This document shows, in pieces, positions 54,079 to 64,000 of a stretch of 64,000 nt of DNA. The translations under genes and the position numbers were made by a program. This DNA is from Ziziphus jujuba (taxonomy: Eukaryota > Streptophyta > Magnoliopsida > Rosales > Rhamnaceae): positions 8,803,001-8,867,000 of the forward strand of contig NC_083388.1 in the NCBI RefSeq assembly GCF_031755915.1. Direction: 5' to 3'. Positions within the stretch are counted from its first letter, which is position 1. Each line of letters opens with the position of its first letter. The notes beneath the pieces are model-generated. The model did not search any database, was not told the origin of the DNA, and saw only the letters and a program-made list of their open reading frames with translations.

Positions 54079-56491
54079 TGAGAAAGTTAAGCACGGAGAG
54101 AGCTCAGTTTGGTGGTAATAGTATATATAAATGTCTAAGCAAATTTTACTTCTCAGGTTCTCCTTTAGGCTGACTATGTTTCCCTTTCCCAAGTCATGGG
54201 GAAACCAAGTTCCAAATCTAGGATAAAAAGGGCCAAGTAAGAAATTGATAGTTTTTAACCATTCCAGTTATCACAAACACAAATAACTATTAGAAAATTA
54301 AGTGCTCCCGTGGAAAGATCAATTTGATACCACAAAAAATAAAATAAAATGAAAATAAAAAGGTTCCTTGAGTCATGGGAAACCAAGTCATTACAGTAGG
54401 ATAGAAAATCAATAGGGGTTTCGACTAGGGATTTTTGTTTTTTTTTTTTTCTAAGTTTTCCATTTAGTGGTCTAAACATGCTTCTCAATTTCCACCATAA
54501 ATTATTACTCGTGATTTTTTTTTTTTTTCTCTTTTTGAAAGAAAAATGAAAATTTTGATCGACAACAAATTTTTGGTGAGCAGTGTAGGTCCACAGTCTT
54601 CTTATATGTACTGTCTTTGACACTAATATAATGCAGAGTGAGAAAAGATATAGAGATGTAAAATATATTGAAATCAAATTTATTGCTCTAAAAATGTCCT
54701 GCAGGAACTCTATGCATCTTAGAGCATATGATATATAAATTTATCTTTTATAATTTATGATATCATTTGTTGGGGTAGAAATCAAGCACCTCTATCCAAT
54801 GTGCTGCAGGTACTTTGGAAACATCATGAATCCGTCACTCTTTTCTATTTGGCTGATTTGACTTCGCTCTTTCACATTTTCAACGGAAAAGTAAACGTGT
54901 GTGTGTGCATATATGTACAATCGGCAACCAAAACTTGCCTAGATGGGGACTTTTTATTGGAAAATTTTGAATACTAATCTTCATTTCTATTTTAACCGAT
55001 AGAGTGGGTGAAAGAAATGAATGATTTAGATGCCACAGCAGTGCCAAAAAGATCAACTTGCGACAATTTATTTTTTACCAATGTTTCATAGATAATGACT
55101 TAGAAATATTTTCAGCCAAATGTGCAGGATTTTCAACTTTGTCATTTTCATTGAAGTTTCTCATATGGTGATTCAGTGCCTGGGCGAAGACTTAATAAAA
55201 ATAAAAAATAAATAAATAAATAAACCACTAGGTTTAGTCTATGATCCTTTTATTCTTCTGTGCTTGTGTGATAAAAATAAAAACCAGAATTGAGAGGGAG
55301 GAGAGATTTCACCATTCTATGCCTACAAACATATTTGATAGTGGTGTTTGGGGTGCTGGTAGGGATCAAATTGGTCGCCAAACCATGTTAAATTTTTTGT
55401 CTCTTTTAATTTCTTTCCTTTGTGTATGCAGTGTGTTTTGATATTACTGTTTAAATCTCTAATTCGATCCGTTAATCTCAACATTCTGAAGAGTTAGGAA
55501 GAGTGTCTAATTTCTCAACAACTAGAGCAATTATTGCTTTTATTAGTGTTATTATTTTCTTTCCAATCACATTTACAAAACCTTCAAATAGGATGTTAAT
55601 ATTCAACTTTTGTTGCTTAAAAAGGACCTAGGCCATTTGTTTCAACAGACCCTTCTTTTCAAGACTCATTCATGTTATCTCTCTCGATAATTAGTCACTT
55701 TCTTATGAATAGTATCACTTGGAGAAGGTTATCTGCTTTCCCCGATTACAATGGTCAAACTTATTAATTATTACGAAAAGTCTCAGGCATTAACACATAG
55801 AATTGTTGGCAGAAGTACTATAAATTATGAATGAATCTGCAAATATCCTTCTGGTTTCAAATTGTCAAGCACTGAAAAAGCCATAAATTTACAAACCAAA
55901 TTTGCTAACAATGATAAGGGTAAACAAATGAATCCATTAGGTTCAAAACTTTATATCCTCAAACAAAATTTTATAAATAAATTTGACCCTGAAATTTAAA
56001 ATAGATTCTGATATTCCTAACCCCAAGTATAGAAATCTTTTACTTTTTTAGTTGGATATAAACAAGCCTGAAAGATATTAAGAAAGTTAACTTATAAAAA
56101 GTTGTTTATGTTGATCTGTAGCACATAAATATGAGAATACATAAGAATAATGTTGTACTTATCAAAATATGTACCAAATTTATTTAATAAATAATATGAT
56201 AATATTTAATTGATTTTTTTTTTTATTTACTAATCTATTTAAAAGTTCACTCGTTCATATTTAGGTTATATGAATATATCAACCGAAAAAATATTAAAAC
56301 ATGACATTTGATAAACATTTTGGAGTTTGTAGCACTTTTGAACATGCCTAAAAATACACAAGCATATACATATATTCTATTCTTGAGAAGAAATGGATTA
56401 GCTCCTTTTGTTTCACCGGTAAATTTAAAGTCACCCTCACAACATAGATCAGGATCTTTGTGTCTGTATTGAGGGCAATAAAATTTGTAAT
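54079..56491. other. L11 upstream flank and spacer to L12
   Basis: 54,079-55,230 matches the L5 upstream flank (18,384-19,440). 55,240-56,490 matches 42,480-43,540 in front of L10. Poly-T runs occur near 54,435 and 54,515. No gene is seen. Confidence 0.6.
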
Positions 56492-58525
56492 TCAGCGGCC
56501 TCTGTGGAGGATTGATTCATTGGTTGACAATGAATGAACAGAAAACTTTTCAAGCGAAGAGGAAGATGACATGACCAAATCAGATGCTTGACGACTTGCT
56601 GTATATGTACTCATGAAAACACTGCTATCAGCTTGCATTTCTGAAAAACTATCATAGCCATCCAAATACTGCACCACTTGCCTCATGTTAGGCCTCATTT
56701 CTGGCATGGAGTGCGAACAAAGCAGGCCGAGTTTCAAAACCAATTCCATCTCCTCTGCCAAAATATCACCTTCCAATTTAGGATCACTGGCATCAAGGAT
56801 TGCTCCTCTTCTCCACAATTCCATTACCCAATCCACCAGAATTAACTCCTCATGCTGTCCTTTCAGATCTATAGGCCTCCTTCCACAAGCCACCTCAAGC
56901 AGAAAAGCCCCAAAAGCAAACACGTCGGTGCTAGTGGTTGCCTTTCCAGTTTTAGTCAGCTCTGGAGCTAGATAACCCAAAGTCCCAACCACATGAGTGG
57001 TTTGAGGATTGGTACCATGGTCATATAATCTAGCAAGTCCAAAATCTCCAAGCCTTCCATTTAAATCAGCATCTAATAGAACATTGCTAGCTTTTATATC
57101 TCTATGCAAAATGACTTGATCCCATTCTTCATGGAGGTAAAGAAGAGCAGATGCTACGCCTCTTAGAATTCTAAATCTTTCAGACCAATTAAGATTTGGC
57201 TTTTCATTGCTGAATAAGAACTTGTCAAGGCTTCCATTTGGCATATAATCATACACCAAGAGTAGTTCTCCTTTTCGTCTGCAATAACCGAGAAGCTGCA
57301 CCAAATTTCTGTGCCTAACCCTTCCCATACTTGATATCTCAGCCACAAATTGTCTCATACCTTGTTTTGAATCATGGGAAACTCTCTTCACAGCTATCTC
57401 CACATGAGAATTAGGAAGCTTTCCTCTATAAACCTTTCCAAAACCTCCTGCTCCAAGAAGCTCCACTTCTTTGAAACCATTTGTTGCTTTATATAGATTC
57501 TTATAGGAGAATCTGTGAGGACCATATTCTTTTTCCCAATCTTCCCGTACTTCTTCGTATTTCTTCCTCCTTATAAACCAAACAGCTCCAATCACCATGA
57601 TCAGAACAACGACAACAGTTGCAGCTAGAGGTAATATTACAGTCATCTTGCTTTGCAGCTGGCTTCTTTTCCTCTGTCGAGGAAGTTTTGGAAGCTTTGA
57701 AATTTCAAGATGTTGTGCTTGCCCACTTCTGTTGAAACTCCAACCGAGCACATAATGCTCACTTGCGATTGACCCTGTGGCTGCAGAGAAACCAACATAC
57801 ATATTCTCCAAAAGAACTTGGGAAAGATCTATGGCTGTTGACAAGAGAGGCTGCTTTGTTTTCTTGCTTGTTGCTGGTGCTAAAGTTACATTGAGTTTCT
57901 TATGTGGTGCATCATAATCGATCCAAAGCTGCATGGGAACTCCATTGATGAGCTTCAAGCTTATATTCTTCCCTTCTTCAGAGGAAAAGTAAGTTGCAGG
58001 AGCTGAATCTAATGAACTCAAGGCATTCACGTCAATTCCCACATGGTTGTTATCAATATCGTTGAATTCAGGATTCTGAATCGTGTCGAGCTCGATAGCC
58101 AGCACATGGTTTGAAGTGATCCCATTGTTTGAGATATTGAATAAACCCAAATACTGACTTGCAACAGCCTGGTTGAAACCCATAGAAGGTGAGATGGTAA
58201 AGGCCATGCCATGCCCACTGAGATTTGGAAGCTCTGGGACTATGGCAAACACAAAATTTGTTGAAAATGATGGGAAAGGAATCGAAGCAGAGGAGTTACT
58301 TGAGTTGAAACTTATGGGAATTTTGTAGAAAGCATGACCTATCTGCTGCTTTGATGTGTTGGTGAGCTGCAAGAAACCATTGGAATGGATTTTTGCAACT
58401 CCATCAAGTTGCAGCAGATTGGATCCATGGAAGCCATTGAAAATGAACTGGTTTTCATCCTGTGCTAAGGAGAAATTGAGGATGATGGACACATAGAGAA
58501 TGGTCAGAAAGAAAAGTGCACCCAT
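56492..58525 (-). CDS. L12: L-type lectin receptor kinase (LecRK-IV type), type D
   Basis: Single exon, 677 residues, the last LecRK of the array. Signal peptide 1-22, identical to L10. Lectin domain about 25-274 with AIELDT 153-158 and NHVGID. Membrane helix about 295-318 after the RQRKRSQ stalk. Kinase about 355-628: Gly loop, K380, HRD 474-476, DFG, GTLGYLAPEL. It has the full Ser-rich tail with the VFMSTYTASRQASD segment that L10 has lost, ending SNES-type LHRGR. Strong similarity to L10 over coding and flanking sequence shows a recent block duplication. All catalytic and metal-site residues are present, so it is expected to be a working receptor kinase. Confidence 0.94.
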   Translation of the reverse strand: MGALFFLTILYVSIILNFSLAQDENQFIFNGFHGSNLLQLDGVAKIHSNGFLQLTNTSKQQIGHAFYKIPISFNSSNSSASIPFPSFSTNFVFAIVPELPNLSGHGMAFTISPSMGFNQAVASQYLGLFNISNNGITSNHVLAIELDTIQNPEFNDIDNNHVGIDVNALSSLDSAPATYFSSEEGKNISLKLINGVPMQLWIDYDAPHKKLNVTLAPATSKKTKQPLLSTAIDLSQVLLENMYVGFSAATGSIASEHYVLGWSFNRSGQAQHLEISKLPKLPRQRKRSQLQSKMTVILPLAATVVVVLIMVIGAVWFIRRKKYEEVREDWEKEYGPHRFSYKNLYKATNGFKEVELLGAGGFGKVYRGKLPNSHVEIAVKRVSHDSKQGMRQFVAEISSMGRVRHRNLVQLLGYCRRKGELLLVYDYMPNGSLDKFLFSNEKPNLNWSERFRILRGVASALLYLHEEWDQVILHRDIKASNVLLDADLNGRLGDFGLARLYDHGTNPQTTHVVGTLGYLAPELTKTGKATTSTDVFAFGAFLLEVACGRRPIDLKGQHEELILVDWVMELWRRGAILDASDPKLEGDILAEEMELVLKLGLLCSHSMPEMRPNMRQVVQYLDGYDSFSEMQADSSVFMSTYTASRQASDLVMSSSSSLEKFSVHSLSTNESILHRGR

Positions 58526-60686
58526 TAGAAAAATTTAGCTGAGCGAGTGATCGATGTGACGGTAATATATAATTTTGTCTTAGCAGTGGGTGAAAGTAAA
58601 TTTTGCTTTCTGAGTTTTCACTTTTGGAAAGTGAAAAAAATAAAAATTTTACTTTTGCCTTGACTTTATGGTAATATATATATATATATATATAGTATAT
58701 GTAACAAATCTTTGAATGAAAACAAAGTTGTTACACTTGTACCAAGTTGTTTATAGAGGGTCAAGGTCAAGAGAGGAATAATTTGATAGTATCTGTCCTG
58801 TGGAATTTTGTCAATAAAACGTGATTCTCAATTTGTAATCAACAAAAAGAGTTTTGATGGAAAACTGAAATTATTGGCTCACACATGGGCGGCTAATTTT
58901 AGGCGCTTTGCCTGATATATAAATAGCAGATTCTTTTTATTTCGTTTTTTGTGAATTAAATAAGATTTTTATGTAAGCCTGCGTTGTGCACTTTTTAGGA
59001 TTATTGAAAAATTGTATGATATACGTTATTAGATCTATTTTTTAATTAAATATAGTTTTTAAGATTAATGGTGATTTAACAAGGTATTAAAATTTTGTTA
59101 ATCGCAAGATTTTATATTTTATTTTTGGTGAATTAATAGCAAATTTTTATGTAAATCTGCTTTGTGCACCTTTAGGATTATTGACAAATATGTATGATAT
59201 ATGTGGCTGGCTCTGTTTTTTTATTAAGTATAGTTTTTAAGATTAATAATGATTTAACATGGTATCAAAACTTTGTTAATTGAGAAATCTTATATTTGAT
59301 TTTTGTCACCCTATTAGAATTTACGTTTGTGTTGAATTGTTATTTAAATTGTTTAACATGCACAAGACCGGATTTCTTTCTTCCCTTATAGTATGACAAT
59401 GACTTAATAAGGGTAATGTGAAGTTAAATATATATTCTAAATCTCGCAACAGGTTTTTGTGTGCCAAAAAAAAAAAAAAAGAAATTCATGTTTCTGTGGG
59501 CGCAAAATCCATGTTCCTGTGGGTCGGAGAGTGGAAAATCAAACATGATTTGAAGTAAGAAACAGAAAGAACAAAGTTAAATGTGGTCTGCAATTGTTGA
59601 TATTAGAAGCAATATTAATTTCTTTTTACTTTTTGAAAGTAAAAGTGATATAAAATGATGATGATGATAATGTGGTCATTTTATATGATAATTAAAATTG
59701 TAGCGTTTACACTGCTGGTGACAGATATGAAAAAGGAGCCTGAAAATTTTGATTCAAATTATTACTACTATAAAACATGCTTTTCAAGCTATTGGAATTT
59801 TCTATCATTAAAAATAAATAAATAAATAAAGCTATAAGAATTCGTTATAAGAATTTGCTTGTCATTATTGTAACAGAATATTCTCTTTTTCGGTAATTTT
59901 GAACTTAAAGCTGTGGTGCAGAAAAAACAAGCTTTCAAATCTCCACTTTTTGTAATTTCTAAGGAATCTGATGGGTATTGGGTATTGCCTATGTATATTT
60001 CTCTTTTCCTTACTTTTCGGCTATCCAATGACATATAATTAAGTATGATTTAAATTGACGAAGGAGATAGATCGGTAGGATATTTTTTATTGTGTTTATA
60101 AAAATATAAATTTGAATTATGAAAAAAAAATAAATAGTTTGTAAACTAGATAAATTATTTAAAAAAAATTATGATTTAAACTATATATTATTAAAATTAA
60201 TAAATAGACAATGCCTTTTATTTTTTCTTGCATAGCCACTATATTAGTGACAGCTGATTTTGTATCATTATTATTATTTTTTTTTTTTTGGGGGTAGTCT
60301 AACTGATTTTGTATTCGTCACATCAGAAATAAGTACATCATACATATGATGTTGATTCAAATATTTGAGGTAAAAATACAACAAAATTCCAAAACAGGAA
60401 CTTTGCAAAATAATTACATTGGTTTGGATATATATATATATATATATATATTTAATCTTCTACAGCTTCAAAAGTGTTTTTTTTTTTTTTTATCAGTGCC
60501 CATTATATGGACTATTAATTACAAATCAAGAAGATAAATATATATTAAAAAAAAATTCAACAAATATGATCTTGAGGAGCCATATATTATATATTATGAG
60601 ATCAATTTGTGGTTTAGTTAATATATATATGTAGAATATTACCAAAAAAAAAAGTTAATATATATGCAGAATAATCCTTTTTTCAA
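58526..60686. other. Spacer between L12 and the LTI65-like gene
   Basis: 58,526-60,235 matches the L10 upstream flank. A ~150-bp segment containing GTGCAC-TTTAGGATTATTG is tandemly duplicated at about 58,985-59,130 and 59,145-59,300, while L10 has one copy. TA microsatellites lie at about 58,675-58,692 and 60,429-60,451. From about 60,240 the sequence is unique to this border. No gene is seen. Confidence 0.6.
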
Positions 60687-62003
60687 CTAATTGGCTTGGA
60701 GTATTCTTCCATGAGTTTCTTCTTCACCAACTGCAATACAGAGAAAGAAAGAACTTCATGAAAATGCATCAAAAAAGAACCATGAAGTCCATAGACATAA
60801 AAATGAAGGAAATCAAAGTAAAAGCAAGTAGTAAATGGACCTTCATGAGCATTGGTAGAGATGGGAATGCGGGAAGTAGTGGGAGGCATTGTGGCAGAGC
60901 GAGCATAGGTAGATTTGGAAATGGACGGCTCTTGATGATCATGCCTTAGCAAAGAAGTAACAGCTTCTCTCACCTTCTCCACCACACCAACATGATCACC
61001 ACCACCAGTTTTCCTCGGACTCATTGCCTCGGATATCACCTGTGAAAGTGCTCTCTCATCTTCCCCTGGCTCAAATTTATGCATCAAATACTGCTTCACT
61101 GAAACACCCTTATCCCATATTTGCTGATCAACACTACTGGCATTCTTTCCTGCTTGTGTACCCATCGAACGGGTAGAACTAGGGGCCGAAGAGGATTGCG
61201 TCTCCACGGGAGCTAAAACGCTTCCCGAAGCTGCCTGCATTGGATTCATTTGTGGTGCTGCGGGGGCAGAACCAGGCTGCTGCCGCTGCTGCTGTGAAGT
61301 AGCTGCCGCGGTTGCAGACACAGCAAGGTTTTGAATCTTTGAGGCAATTGCATGAGTTGCATCTGATACAGTGGCATAGGCTGGTGCCAACTTCTCGGTC
61401 ACAGTGTCAGTGATTGTCTTATTATTAGGACTACTAGTAGAATTTACACCTGCCTGGTTGGGACTAAGAGGACTCTCAGAGCCTTGTTTGACAGAAGAAG
61501 GCAAAACATGCTTCTCGGAGATCACTGGAACTGCTCTTGGATGCTGCCTTGCATTCTCCTTGTATCCCTCCGGTGCCAGCTCCGATTCGTACACTGGAAA
61601 TAAAATGAGACATCTTTATAGAATCAAACTCACCAGAAGACCAAAAATTCCAAAATATGAAACATAAGGCATGCATGGAATAGAGTGCTTATCAGTAATG
61701 AAGGGTTGTATTACTTGGGGCTCCAAGATACTCAGCATCTTCTACTTCCAATTCATCATCATCCTCCAATGTAACACCCCATGTGGGCGTGCTACTACCG
61801 TCTTCGTTTTGTTTCTTCTTGCTGCTGAGAGTGTGGCGCAGTTTCTTGGCCTTCTCTTTCACCTTCATTAGAACTGATTTCTTCTGGTTGTGTCCATGAA
61901 TGTGCTCTTCATTTAAATCATGTTCCCTCCCAAGTGTAGGCGATAAAGACAAGGATGTCGGTGATCGCCTTGAACCAGATGATTCACCATCTGCAACATC
62001 CAT
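60687..62003 (-). CDS. LTI65/CAP160 (RD29B-like) stress-responsive protein, three exons
   Basis: Exons 62003-61715, 61593-60841 and 60730-60687 join in frame to 361 residues. Introns are GT-AG: donor AA|GTAATA with acceptor TTTCCAG, and donor GAAG|GTCCAT with acceptor TTGCAG. Features in order: an N-terminal KKSVLMKVKEKAKKLRHTL basic block, an acidic LEDDDELEVEDAEYLGAP segment, LAPAYATVSDATHAIASKI, a Gln/Ala/Ser-rich low-complexity middle, then the family block GVSVKQYLMHKFEPGEDERA with SQVISEAMSPRK and GVVEKVREAVTSLL. The predicted end is GEEETHGRILQAN. Family members are hydrophilic proteins induced by ABA, cold and drought. Not part of the LecRK array. Exon 3 is the least certain part; reading through intron 2 gives a less family-like tail. 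Confidence 0.88.
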
Positions 62004-62352
62004 TCTCAACTTTGTAACAATTTTGTTAGGTGCTTTCAAGAATCTAAAAAACAATTTATTAATTGATTTTACCTCGAAGGAATTGTTCAATTGTTAGGTT
62101 GGTAGGAGTTGAAAGACCATCTCCATATCTATGCATGCGATCCATATGAAAATGAAACTTTTGCTCCAATTTGGAATCCAGTTTTTCGCTTTCTTGAGTT
62201 TTGAGACTCAAATTATTTGCATTCTCTCTGACCTCTCTTACTTATCATGCTCACAAACATTATGGATGATGCTCAGACATTTCCGGAGTGGTTGCTTGGA
62301 AAATAAACAAGAGCCACATGTCAACCTTTTCAGTTTTGTCTTGTGGGCTCCA

Positions 62353-62649
62353 TTTTTACACGTGGTAGAAGAATTTTGCAAGCTTTGGATTTTTCACTTG
62401 GAAAGGATGAACAGTAATGCCCATTTCCTGAAATAGCAAATTGACCACACCAGGAACAATCATCTCTTCCTTTTCCTCAGCCTCATGCCTTGGAGCAGTA
62501 CAATCATTAGTTTTTTGTAATTGGAACATGTAACTAACCGCCTTATCTGACAAATTTAGATTGTTGGGTTCCCTAGCTTGGTTTTCAGCACCATATATAA
62601 CTTGTTGCATGTCAACACAATCTATAGGTTTCTGATAAAGAAACAACAA
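62353..62649 (-). other. Unassigned open frame, 97 codons, between LTI65-like and PPR genes
   Basis: A frame from 62649 to 62356 encodes a hydrophilic segment with no motif I recognise (RHEAEEKEEMIVPG region). A plausible splice acceptor (TTTCTTTATCAG) sits just inside its start. It could be a downstream exon or UTR of the PPR gene, an upstream leader of the LTI65-like gene, or chance. I do not claim a protein. Confidence 0.2.
62359..62364. promoter_or_regulatory. G-box/ABRE (CACGTG) upstream of the LTI65-like gene
   Basis: ACACGTGG lies about 355 bp above the ATG. ABRE-type G-boxes are the known ABA-responsive sites of RD29B/LTI65 genes. Only one clear copy was seen, and function is inferred. 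Confidence 0.45.
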
Positions 62650-63154
62650 TTCTCACAGTTTTGAGTCAAATATGAATATGTGATCAAATGGAACGACATT
62701 TTGGATGATAACTGCTTCATATAAATATGTAATCTAAAGGAAATGTTTCGTCTGTCAAGAAATTTGGAAAGAGATGCATTGTGGTACCACTCAGGAAAAT
62801 GCTCTTTGTCACGGTTTGTAAAAATATGTTACGGGCCCAAATTATTTGGTATTACAGCACCAATTATTTATTGACATTTACCAATTAATAATTATTAAAT
62901 AAAAACCAATTAATAAATGCTTTTTTATCTATATGCTGACATGTCGAAAAATAACTGGCGCAGAATTTTATGATGATTATGACATGGTGTAACTGTTATA
63001 CAAAATATTTTCTTCTACCTTGAGGTTTTTGTTTTGTGGAAAAAGCGAAAATTTTAGGCTTTCAAACAAAGACAAATTAATCTTTCAAAAAAACAAGTTA
63101 AAAAATAGAAGAAGAAAAAAAAAGGGGTCGAATATTTGTACTTGGTTTTTTTAC
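62650..63154. other. Spacer 3' of the PPR gene
   Basis: AT-rich, no gene seen. It presumably contains the 3' UTR of the PPR gene on its right side. Confidence 0.5.
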
Positions 63155-64000
63155 TTATATCCAACTATAACCTGGATTTTTCCTAACTCCTCTACCATAC
63201 ATGAGCTTCCGCAGTCCTTGTACATCATCCCAGTAACCATCTGTTATCAAGACATATGACAGCAGTATGTAAGTTGCAGGATCATCTGGGCACAATTTCA
63301 GAAGTTTTTTTGCTGAGCGAAGTGCTATTTCCTTATTTCCATGAACCCGGCAAGCACTAAGCAGAGCTTTATAAACCGAGGGCCCCGGCTCTATTGGCAT
63401 GCTATCTATAAAGGCTTCAGCTTCTTGGAGATCCCCTGCTCGACCAAAAAGATCAACTATTGTAGCATAATGCTTCATTTTTGGGAGGTAAAGTGAATTA
63501 TCATTTCTCATCAAATTGAATAGCTCCAGTCCTTTGTCCAACATACCAACATGGCTACAAGCAGTGAGCACAATGAGGAAGGTGGTGTCATCTGGTTTGA
63601 CGCTGCTTCTTCTCATGTGTTCAAACAATTCAACAGCCTCCTGACCGAATCCATGATGGGCACATCCTGATAACAGTGAATTCCAGGAGATGATATCGTG
63701 TTCATCCATCAATGTAAAAACCCATTTCGATTCATGGATAGCCCCACATCTTGCATACATGGAAACAAGCCCGTTCTGAACATGTAAAGTTGAGCCATGC
63801 CCGCTCTTGAAAACTAGACCATGTATTTGCTTTCCTTCTTCAAGGCCTGAAATAGTTCCTACTGCTCTTAAAACACTTGTAAGCGTAAAAACGTCTGTAC
63901 TCAGGCCTGTTTGCCTCATTTCAGAGAAACATTTCAGCGCAAGATCACCAACTCTTAAATTAGAATAACCAGCAATAACCGCATTCCATGATGCTTGATC
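63155..64000 (-). CDS. Pentatricopeptide repeat protein, PLS class, 3' part (runs off the right edge)
   Basis: The frame is open from the window edge to TAA 63157-63155, giving 281 residues of the C-terminus. Repeats of the PLS type are visible: ASWNAVIAGYSN, VQNGLVSMYARCGAI, ISWNSLLSGCAHHG, and PDDTTFLIVLTACSHVGMLDKGLELF. An E-type tail follows (YKALLSACRVHGN, YILLSYVLITDGYWDDVQGLRKLM, KNPGYSWI). Such proteins bind organelle RNA, often for editing, in mitochondria or plastids. The frame stops right after YSWI, where most E-class tails continue with EV and an E+ or DYW extension, so the end is short. The N-terminus and targeting peptide lie outside the window. Confidence 0.9.
   Translation of the reverse strand, partial: DQASWNAVIAGYSNLRVGDLALKCFSEMRQTGLSTDVFTLTSVLRAVGTISGLEEGKQIHGLVFKSGHGSTLHVQNGLVSMYARCGAIHESKWVFTLMDEHDIISWNSLLSGCAHHGFGQEAVELFEHMRRSSVKPDDTTFLIVLTACSHVGMLDKGLELFNLMRNDNSLYLPKMKHYATIVDLFGRAGDLQEAEAFIDSMPIEPGPSVYKALLSACRVHGNKEIALRSAKKLLKLCPDDPATYILLSYVLITDGYWDDVQGLRKLMYGRGVRKNPGYSWI

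Noticed and set aside
60683..60840. Read-through of intron 2 as the true C-terminus of the LTI65-like protein
   Set aside because: The intron has good GT and AG sites, and its removal yields an acidic tail ending in GRILQAN, a better fit to the family than the hydrophobic read-through.

Overview
This is plant nuclear DNA, most likely from a woody eudicot. It is AT-rich, with long intergenic spacers, microsatellites, LTR-retrotransposon debris, spliced genes and plant-only families. The species cannot be fixed from the sequence. Nothing bacterial or viral is present apart from retrotransposon relics.

Positions 1-58,525 hold a tandem array of L-type lectin receptor-like kinases (LecRKs) of the LecRK-IV type, all on the minus strand and all intronless. 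I number them from the left: L1 (5' part only, 1-244), L2 (pseudogene, 3120-5144), L3 (pseudogene, 7236-9253), L4 (12809-14806), L5 (16359-18383), L5b (kinase-tail pseudogene, 19632-20176), L6 (23981-25996), L7 (27965-29995), L8 (35669-37684), L9 (39588-41615), L10 (43545-45530), L11 (pseudogene broken by a Ty1/copia element and a solo LTR, 47354-54078) and L12 (56492-58525). Two degraded LecRK fragments lie at 11090-11357 and 22775-23043. Eight copies are open: L4-L10 and L12. Each has a signal peptide, a legume-lectin ectodomain with metal-site residues, one membrane helix, and an RD-type Ser/Thr kinase with the Gly loop, VAVK/IAVK lysine, HRD, DFG and APE.

The array grew by block duplication. 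Signal peptides and flanks define types: B (L4, L6, L8), C (L5, L7, L9, L11), D (L10, L12) and A (L2, L5b). A B-C module is present three times at about 11.2-11.7 kb spacing. A C-D module is present twice, at the right end. Later changes separate the copies: nonsense codons, deletions, gene-conversion-like mosaicism in L6, loss of the TATA region upstream of L8 and L9, a shared ~0.75 kb insertion upstream of L6 and L8, and solo LTRs with 5-bp target duplications whose empty sites are visible in sister copies.

Right of the array (60.7-62.0 kb) is a three-exon gene of the LTI65/CAP160/RD29B-like stress protein family, with a G-box/ABRE about 355 bp upstream of its start. The window ends in the 3' part of a PLS-class pentatricopeptide repeat gene (63155-64000). 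Neither is related to the LecRK array; they mark its right border.

Functionally, LecRKs are plasma-membrane receptors thought to sense extracellular carbohydrate or nucleotide ligands and signal in immunity, pollen development and ABA responses. The cluster reads as an active receptor birth-and-death region. I do not see a wholly new kind of system. The most unusual signals are the structural rearrangements and the promoter lesions.
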